The notes beneath the pieces are model-generated. The model made no database searches and was not told the origin of the DNA. It was given only the letters and a program-made list of their open reading frames with translations. From positions 12,786,501 to 12,850,500 of the forward strand of contig CM050449.1 in assembly GCA_027563935.2 (NCBI GenBank): a DNA stretch of 64,000 bases. The letters are read 5' to 3'. Both the position numbers and the translations under genes were made by a program. Shown here one piece after another: positions 57,511-64,000 of the stretch. How positions within the stretch are numbered: the first letter of the stretch is position 1; the number at the start of each line of letters is the position of its first letter. Source of the stretch: Costus lasius. Taxonomy: Eukaryota > Streptophyta > Magnoliopsida > Zingiberales > Costaceae.

Positions 57511-59534
57511 GCATGCATGTATTTCTGCACATACTTACTCGCCATGCCCGTGTATTCCGTATTTATCGATTTTATTGAATTTTTTTTCCTTTACCATTTA
57601 CAGATTGTGAAATTATCGATCAGTAATTTATCGATTTTGCAAGTTAGTAATTGTTATAATGTTATATTATATATCTTTTAATATACTTAATCAAAATATA
57701 TTATTTGTTACAGGTTCGGTTTGCAAGTTGCAATTGTATATCACAAATTCACAATTTGAATTTTGCTATTTGCCTATTTCACTATTGGTGCTTGGAGGCA
57801 AAGATTAAAAGACTTTTGACTCTTGCTTCTTGAGGGCTTTTAACGGTTTCAAAGGAGGGAAATTAGGAGAGAGAAATTCTTTTCTTTTATTTCTTTGGTT
57901 TCAAAGGAGAAAATGAGTGGAAGGAAAAAAAAATTCCATTTCCTTTTTCTTCAAAACGTTCCACCCAAATCAGAGGGAAATCAGTTTCCGTCCTTCGCGT
58001 TCTCGCCGCCATCTTGCCTTCTCGCCCAACCTCGCAGCCCTCCCCTCTCCCATCTCACCCGATCTCGCCGCCCCCTCCCCTCTTGTCCGATCTCGCAGCC
58101 CGACCTCTTGCTTTCTCGCCCGAGTTCGCATCCCTCTCGCCAAAACCAAGCTACTGCCGCCGCCATCAGCTGCGCCGATGCCATTCGATCATCAAGTCCA
58201 AGCTAAGATTTGGGTTGATTTTGACCCAGTCAATAACTCATGGACCGGTCAAAATGTTTCTTTCCTTCTACCAAAACACGAGGTATAAAAAAAAGTAATT
58301 ATTTCTTTTCTTTATTATTTTCCTTTTATCCATATTTCTCTTCTTTCCTTTGAAACAGACTGTTAGAGTTTTAGTTTTAGGTAAAAATACAAATTTATAT
58401 TACACAAATGACAAATGTGTTATGTGATATATAATCATATAAACACTCATGTCATTATGTGTGCCTGAAATTGCTGAAGTCTGAAGTTGCTCTACGTTTA
58501 ATTTTTTATTCAAAATGTGTCTAAGGTTACGCATTAGTTATCTTGTATGCTTCTATTTGCCAAATTCAACTAGCATAAAACATTTCCGCTTCATATAGAT
58601 ACTCAACTACTCAAGTTCATTAGTTATCCTGTATAGCTGATGCAAATTTAGTTGCAAAATAAATCAAAGCAATAATCTAAGTTATCTACAACAACAAGAC
58701 AGAATCACATACAAAATATCAATACATCAAGTTCACATAATCACAAATCACAACAACAAATACCTCGAAGTTCAAATCTCATCAAAATTGTTCAACATCA
58801 GTGCAGAACCATATCCAAAATATCACAATTCACAAGTTCACATAATTCTAGCCTCCAGAATTAGAATTCGACTTCACTAAGGTACAGAATTTCAATCCAA
58901 ATTCACTAAGTTCAAATCTTCAATAGCTCCACTACACAATTCACAAGTTCACAGCACTCAACTCTAAGCCTCCTGTCTCCACGGCTCCACTCCATAGCTC
59001 CACGCCTCCACAGGACCCTGGACCATAGCTCCACTGCTCCTGGAATTAAATTCCAGTCCACTTCTCGGCTGCTCCTAAAGACCATATGAGATATCAATAT
59101 AATTATTGATAAAAAATAATTAATAATGAGTTATGAATAACTTAAAAACATATGAGATATTAAGATTTAAGAATGTAACAATAGGGAATTAACAGAAGAA
59201 ATGTGTTCCATTCCCTCTTGTTAACTGAATCAATAGGAATCACACAAACACAGTCATATATGTATAATGCAACAACTACATAGTGACAGTGTATTAGTAA
59301 AGATCTGTTGAAGTAAACAAAAAAGGATTAATTAATTAATTTTAAATTAATTGATTAATTTATTATTAATTAATTAATTAAAAGAAAATCTATGTCAATT
59401 CAAAAAAAATTGATTTTGGGCAGCCACGCAAAATTTAAACCAATTTGGGATTTCGCCGAGAAGGAAATCTGATCTAAAGTGGATTGTGACTACAAATTCG
59501 GTGGAAGACTACAAGCGGATTTAATGTTGACTAA
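57511..59534. other. Non-coding DNA with a fragment of the CG-rich element family
   Basis: 57880-58200 has GGAAATTCC-like and TCTCGCCGCC repeats resembling, in reverse, the interior of the element at 59535-60601, and is probably a relative or a truncated copy. 58380-59530 is AT-rich with many AAGTTCACATAATC-like short repeats (58680-58940). No gene seen on either strand. Confidence 0.55.
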
Positions 59535-60601
59535 CGGCCTGTTTCGGTGGAAGGAAAGAAATGAGCAAAGAAAGGAAATAGAAAGAGAAAGGAAATAAGA
59601 AGGGAAAGAAATCATTGCTTTCCCTTATAGGCCCTGTGTTTCAGTGGAAGGAAAGGAACCTTGCTGACATCACCTTACGCCAGCAGCACAAAGTCAAAAT
59701 CGCTGAAAATCTCCGTTGACCGCTACCCTCGTTGACTCAGCCTTCAACGCCGAACGATAATTGCACGGTTCGAACACGTGCGTTCGCATTCGTCCAATCC
59801 GCGTCGTCTTCCTCAACTCGTCCTCCACCGCCGAGCGCCGCCTACGCGTGGACCACGTCCGCCCGCTCCACGCTCCACGCCCGTTGAAGACGACGATGCA
59901 CGCCTCGCGTCTTCCGACGGAGGGGGCGGCTGAGCGAGAGGGCGAGGTCGGAGGGCGAGGTCGGAGGGAGAGGGCGGCTGAGCGAGAGGGCGAGGTCGGA
60001 GAGAGAGGGCGAGGTCGGCGAGAGAGGGGAGGGGGCGAGGTCGGAGGGAGAGGGAGGGCGGCGTCGGAGGGAGAGAGGAGGAGGCGAGGTCGGAGGAAGA
60101 GGGAAGGGGGCGTGGTCGGTGGACGGAGAGGGGCGAGGTCGGTGGACGGAGAGGGGGCGAGGTCGGAGGAGGACGGAGAGGGGGCGTGGTCGGTGGACGG
60201 AGAGGGGCGAGCGAGGTCGGGAGATCGGGAGAGGGAGATGCGTGAGTTGGGCGAGAGGCGGCTGCGAACGGAGGGGGCGGCTGCGAACGGGGCGACGTCG
60301 AGGTCGAGGGCGATCGGCGAGGTCGAAGGCGAGAAGGGCGACGTCGAGGTCGAGGGCGATCGGTGAGGGGGCGGCTTGGACGAATGGGAGAGGCGACGAG
60401 AGACTTGAGGGCGATTTTGTTTTTGGAGCGAGGGACGGAAATGAGATTTCCGTCTCTTTTTGAGGGAACCGTTTTGGAGAGAAAGGAAAGGAAATATTTC
60501 CTTTCCTTTGTCTATTTCCTTTCATTGAAACCAAGGAAATGGAAGGAAGGAATTAAGTTTCTTTCCTTTCTCTCCCCATTTCCCTCGACTGAAACAGGCC
60601 G
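59535..60601. mobile_element. PIF/Harbinger-like non-autonomous element with CG-rich minisatellite
   Basis: Perfect terminal inverted repeat CGGCCTGTTTC at both ends, extended imperfectly by purine-rich GGAAAGAAATGAG, and TAA on both sides (59532-59534 and 60602-60604), the three-base duplication typical of PIF/Harbinger. 1067 bp. The interior 59935-60370 is a GGCGAGGTCGGAGGGAGAGG minisatellite; open frames of up to 230 codons there are low complexity. No transposase. Confidence 0.82.
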
Positions 60602-60604
60602 TAA

Positions 60605-62990
60605 GAGATCTGTCATGGTGGGAAAGCTGAAACAATCCAATTTTGATTATGTAGCAATAAAATAATAAAAGAAAGCCCATGATTCTGAACGCATTTTGCC
60701 GACGGGGGGTGTCCTGCCGCCCTCGGCCAGCAGGGTGGCTACATCGGCCTCACACGCATCTTAAAAATGCTATTTTTTTTAAGCGAGCAGTGGTACAACA
60801 GTCAAAGCAAAACAGACCCTTTCTAAATTTAAATTTGCCCTAAGCAAGATTCGGCCCTTTCTCCTCCTCTCTAATCGTGTGAGATTCGGCCCTTTCTCAC
60901 CGACCGTGACTCCTCTCTAGGTATCGCACGCATCGCTGCAATACTTCAATATTAGTTTGCATAATCATATGAATTCATATTGTGGCTGTGAATCCATCTA
61001 CAGCTCTGTGATTTTGTTACTAATTTTTCCCCTTTATACCTTCGCTATTGTGGCTGTGAATCCATCTACAGCTCTGCTCTGATGCCCTAGTGAACAGATT
61101 TGTCTAATTATCTTCTGTTGATTTGCGCATAATGAAGATTAATTCAGAAATGAACTAGATTCGTCGAAAGAGTTTTGCTAGGGCCCAGATCATGGTTTTT
61201 CTTTAGTTAAGGAGCTGTAGATCTACTCCTTTTGCTTGAGAAAAATGATGAATCAATCGAAAAGTTGGCAATGATTAAGCATGTTTTGAACACTTACCAA
61301 AGATATTATGTGAAAAAATTGTTGAACTTGGACCTTGTTTTGGTAACTTGGTTTGCATGCTTGTGCAGATCTTCAATGTTTCCAAATATCTTGATTCATT
61401 GATGTTTAGAGATTATTAATGTATGAACTTTGATTGAGAAAAAAAAAGCTACTACGTAAATGAATGGTTTGTCAGTATATGAATTGGTTCAGGCTATCTA
61501 CAAGTAAAAAATGGTGAAGATCAACAGAAGATAACAACAATAAGTTTGCCCCCTTAGTTAAGGATTTAGAGTAATTGCTGTTAGTTTTATTTTTTACCAA
61601 AAAGTTATCCACAATACTCAATTGAATTCTGCTTGTCCACAGTACTTAATTAAAGTATCCTCCAAATCAATCTGTTATAATTGGACCTATATCTCCACGT
61701 CATAGTAACTAAATAAAGCACAAATCCACCATTCTCCTTTGTCTGCATAGATCTTTAGTATGTAATGTCAAATCTTCAGTGTATAATGCAGAATTTTTAG
61801 TGATAAGTGGACTTCACAGGTGCACTCTTTCTTTTGATGTAGGCATTTTGACCTTTTGACCGCGATGAAATTTTCATCCATTTTAGCTGACTGGTGATGC
61901 TTGACTGAGGATCTGGTGATGCCTGCTTTGGAATTGAAGTGAAGCTGAAAGTTTTGTGTTATTTGTGTCAGCTGAGGGAGGAGTTTTTTTTTGGTGGTTG
62001 ATATGAATCTCTTGGAACTGAAGTGGAATTAGACCTTGTCTTGCTTTTAATACATGAACAAAAGTATATGCTTGTAGTGAACATATGAAGGAAACCATGG
62101 ACAAAATGCTTTATTTATATGGTTTTTTATATAGAGTTGCTGAGTATTTATTTTATATATTATGTATGCAGAGTCTCCCATCTAAAATAGCACTGTTGAT
62201 GGAAATTTGCTGTGTTTGGTACATGGTCTGATGGAAATTTGCTGCCAGCTGTAGCTGGGTCGTGAATTGGACAGCTCTGAATAATCCGAGAATTGCACGT
62301 GTTTGGCGCGTCTAATTGGGCTACTGCATACCAAGGTTCATGCATCTCCGTGTCGTTTCAACTTTCAACACGGTTGGTGGCGGGCTAGAGCGATGGCAAC
62401 AGGTCAACTACCGATATTTTACTTAATTATAAATTTATATATTCAATATTTAAATCCAAACGTGATTTATATCTAATTTTATATCGGGTCGGATCTGGTG
62501 AATCTTTATCAGATCCAACCTCAAACATAGCTAATGCGTGCCATTTACATTTACCAGTGAATCCATCATAACTCTTTTAAAATTATTGTGTTGTTTGTTT
62601 TTTTTTGTGTTGTGACAGAATGTGCTATTTCACTTAGCTTTTGAGCAAAAAGGATCTAATTGATAAAAATTATTGTCCTTCGCATTCGAGCAATAATTGC
62701 GCAGAGTATGGACTTTTCAAACTGAGAAACACAATCCTCTATACACATTTTCCATCTGTTTGCTCAAATCAAGTCAATATATCATTATTAATGCCTGTGC
62801 CATCCAATTCTTTCCTCTTTCCAGTAATTGCCACTCAGAATTCAATGGAACGCCACTGTTGTATACTGCTTGTGCGGAGTTTAGACTTTTCAAATGAGAA
62901 CCACAAACTTGGACGCATTTAAAGTGATTGTTGTAGCATCGTACACAGATTTTATAGCGAGGAAAATAATTGCTATAGCATCGCACAACG
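60605..62990. other. Non-coding DNA
   Basis: No gene recognised. A 31-bp direct repeat (TATTGTGGCTGTGAATCCAT...) is at 60978-61008 and 61048-61078. The remainder is AT-rich with short unsupported frames. Confidence 0.55.
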
Positions 62991-62992
62991 AC

Positions 62993-63252
62993 TTAGGGCG
63001 ACTTCAGCTGTGAAACAGTGCTATTTATTATACTGTAGCCCAAAGCAGGATATCCCCTGTTTTTAGCGCTGCCCAAAACAGTGTTATTTTCTCGACGCGC
63101 GTGCATGCTAAAGTCTCAACATGTTAAACAGCACAGTAGTTCTAAATTGCTTATCAGACCAGCTAAAATATTTAAATAGTCTTAATTTTTTCAACCAGCT
63201 ATAATTAAACCAGTCAAAAGCTAGAAGCTCCAGCACCCCAAATTGGCCCTAA
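62993..63252. mobile_element. MITE candidate next to relic E
   Basis: TTAGGGC at 62993-62999 and GCCCTAA at 63246-63252 are inverted ends; near them are GACTTCAGCTG and AGAAGCTCCAGC. About 260 bp without a coding frame. No clear target duplication. Confidence 0.5.
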
Positions 63253-63256
63253 GTTG

Positions 63257-63699
63257 AGGGAGAAGAAGATTAGCGGGTCATTAATCAATTTGTGGGGGTA
63301 CTTTTAGTACGACCCTTAAAAGTTTAGCCCTAATTAATTTAGTCCTAAAAATATTATAATTTTCTTTTAATTTGCAAGTCCAGCATCAATTTTGATTTTA
63401 GTGGGCAATAGGAGACAAGCTAACGATAAGAAAATTTTAAAAAATGTATATGACAAATAAGCTTGGACAGTTTAATCAAAAGATTCAAATTTCTAGCCTT
63501 CATGAGAAACCTTATGAACAATAAGGATTGTGTGGAGAGAAATGAATTCAAGGACAAATGGTCACCGAAGAAGGCTTTGGGCAAAGAGGTGAGTTGTGCT
63601 TTGGAGCATCCTTGGCGGAGGAGTTTACAAAGGTTCGAAGCAAGGGAGTACCTATCTCTATGGAGTGGACGATGTTTGGATTGGCAAAAGTGTCTACCT
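63257..63699 (+). pseudogene. CPS relic E: end of exon 4, intron 4 piece and part of exon 8
   Basis: 63257-63276 is the end of exon 4 (AGGGAGAAGAAGATTAGCGG) followed by intron 4 sequence. From about 63523 it jumps to exon 8 (AAGGATTGTGTGG to GTCTACCT), so exons 5-7, including the DIDD motif, are deleted. A 2-nt loss after GGGAGTAC shifts the frame. The copy ends at a GT like that of exon 8. An L1-type LINE follows in intron 8. Confidence 0.9.
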
Positions 63700-63718
63700 G
63701 TGCTTAATCATTTCACTA

Positions 63719-64000
63719 TTTTTTTTTTTGAAGGAGACTGTTTTATTAACAATTAGGCCAGTACATCAGCAGCAAGCAAACGAGCCAATTCCGGTGACCA
63801 GTTTTTCGTCCAAACACAAGAGCATAAGTTCGTCCTAGCATAAACAGCGAGCCAATTTGCAGGGCGATTACTAAGCCTATTGAGATAAGCAAAAGAGACA
63901 GGGGAATTTGCGCACAAGAAGTGAATCTCCTCCAAAATAGGGTGTATCTCGCTAGGGGGATCAAGGGCGGTGCCTTGGACGAAATTGAGTGCCTCACTGC
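63719..64000 (-). mobile_element. 3' end of a LINE, cut by window end
   Basis: An 11-T run (63719-63729) is the poly(A) tail read from the other strand. The minus-strand translation has the end of a plant LINE RNase H domain (EEIHFLCANSPVSFAYLNRL, NRPANWLAVYAR). The rest lies beyond the window. It is inserted in relic E in the opposite direction to the gene. Confidence 0.78.

Noticed and set aside
59761..60534. Long frames of 201 and 230 codons
   Set aside because: They are a CG-rich minisatellite in a Harbinger-like element, open on both strands, of low complexity.

Overview
The window is nuclear DNA of a flowering plant. Two 13-exon genes with GT-AG introns, a plastid-targeted terpenoid enzyme family and nested plant-type retrotransposons all point there. 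I think a non-grass monocot is likely, and the ginger order, known for labdane diterpenoids, is a reasonable guess, but nothing in the window fixes the species.

The biological content is a tandem array of class II diterpene cyclase genes (copalyl diphosphate synthase, CPS), all on the + strand. Two copies appear intact: CPS-1 (28269-32042) and CPS-2 (46961-50735). Each has 13 exons totalling 2514 nt (837 residues) with the catalytic DXDD motif as DIDD at residues 376-379. Around them lie relics of at least five more copies: relic A (last exons, 17489-17695 and 26427-27236, split by a LINE), relic B (end of the last exon, 41846-42002), relic C (promoter and exon 1, 44784-45340), relic D (exons 1-2, 56643-57426, exon 1 split by a MITE) and relic E (exon 4 and exon 8 pieces, 63257-63699). 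Another promoter remnant sits at 51440-51570. The ancestral unit can be read as CPS 3' flank, short spacer, CPS promoter, repeated head to tail. CPS-1 and CPS-2 differ at only a handful of bases over about 4.3 kb and at two residues. Their active site deviates from gibberellin-type ent-CPS: Ser where the catalytic Asn of the PNV motif is expected, and Arg where primary-metabolism enzymes carry the Mg2+-inhibition His. A role in specialised diterpenoid metabolism is therefore more likely than gibberellin synthesis. No partner class I synthase or P450 lies in the window.

Layout: 1-9061, a young Ty1-copia element on the minus strand, cut by the window edge and inserted in the LTR of the next element. 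9062-17153, an older Athila-like Ty3-gypsy element with gag, protease and an ORF-1-like frame but no polymerase. 17489-27236, CPS relic A holding a LINE that itself holds a second copia element (a three-layer nest). 27883-32262, CPS-1. 32263-41440, a gypsy LTR and gag start, AT-rich debris and a minisatellite-bearing repeat. 41441-46578, CPS flank, relics B and C, a deleted gypsy element and MITEs. 46579-51570, CPS-2 and flanks. 51571-55835, a repeat-rich block with three kinds of tandem repeats. 55836-64000, relics D and E with MITEs, a Harbinger-like element and the end of another LINE.

All coordinates, alignments and mismatch counts were made by eye; family names rest on recognised motifs, not on searches.
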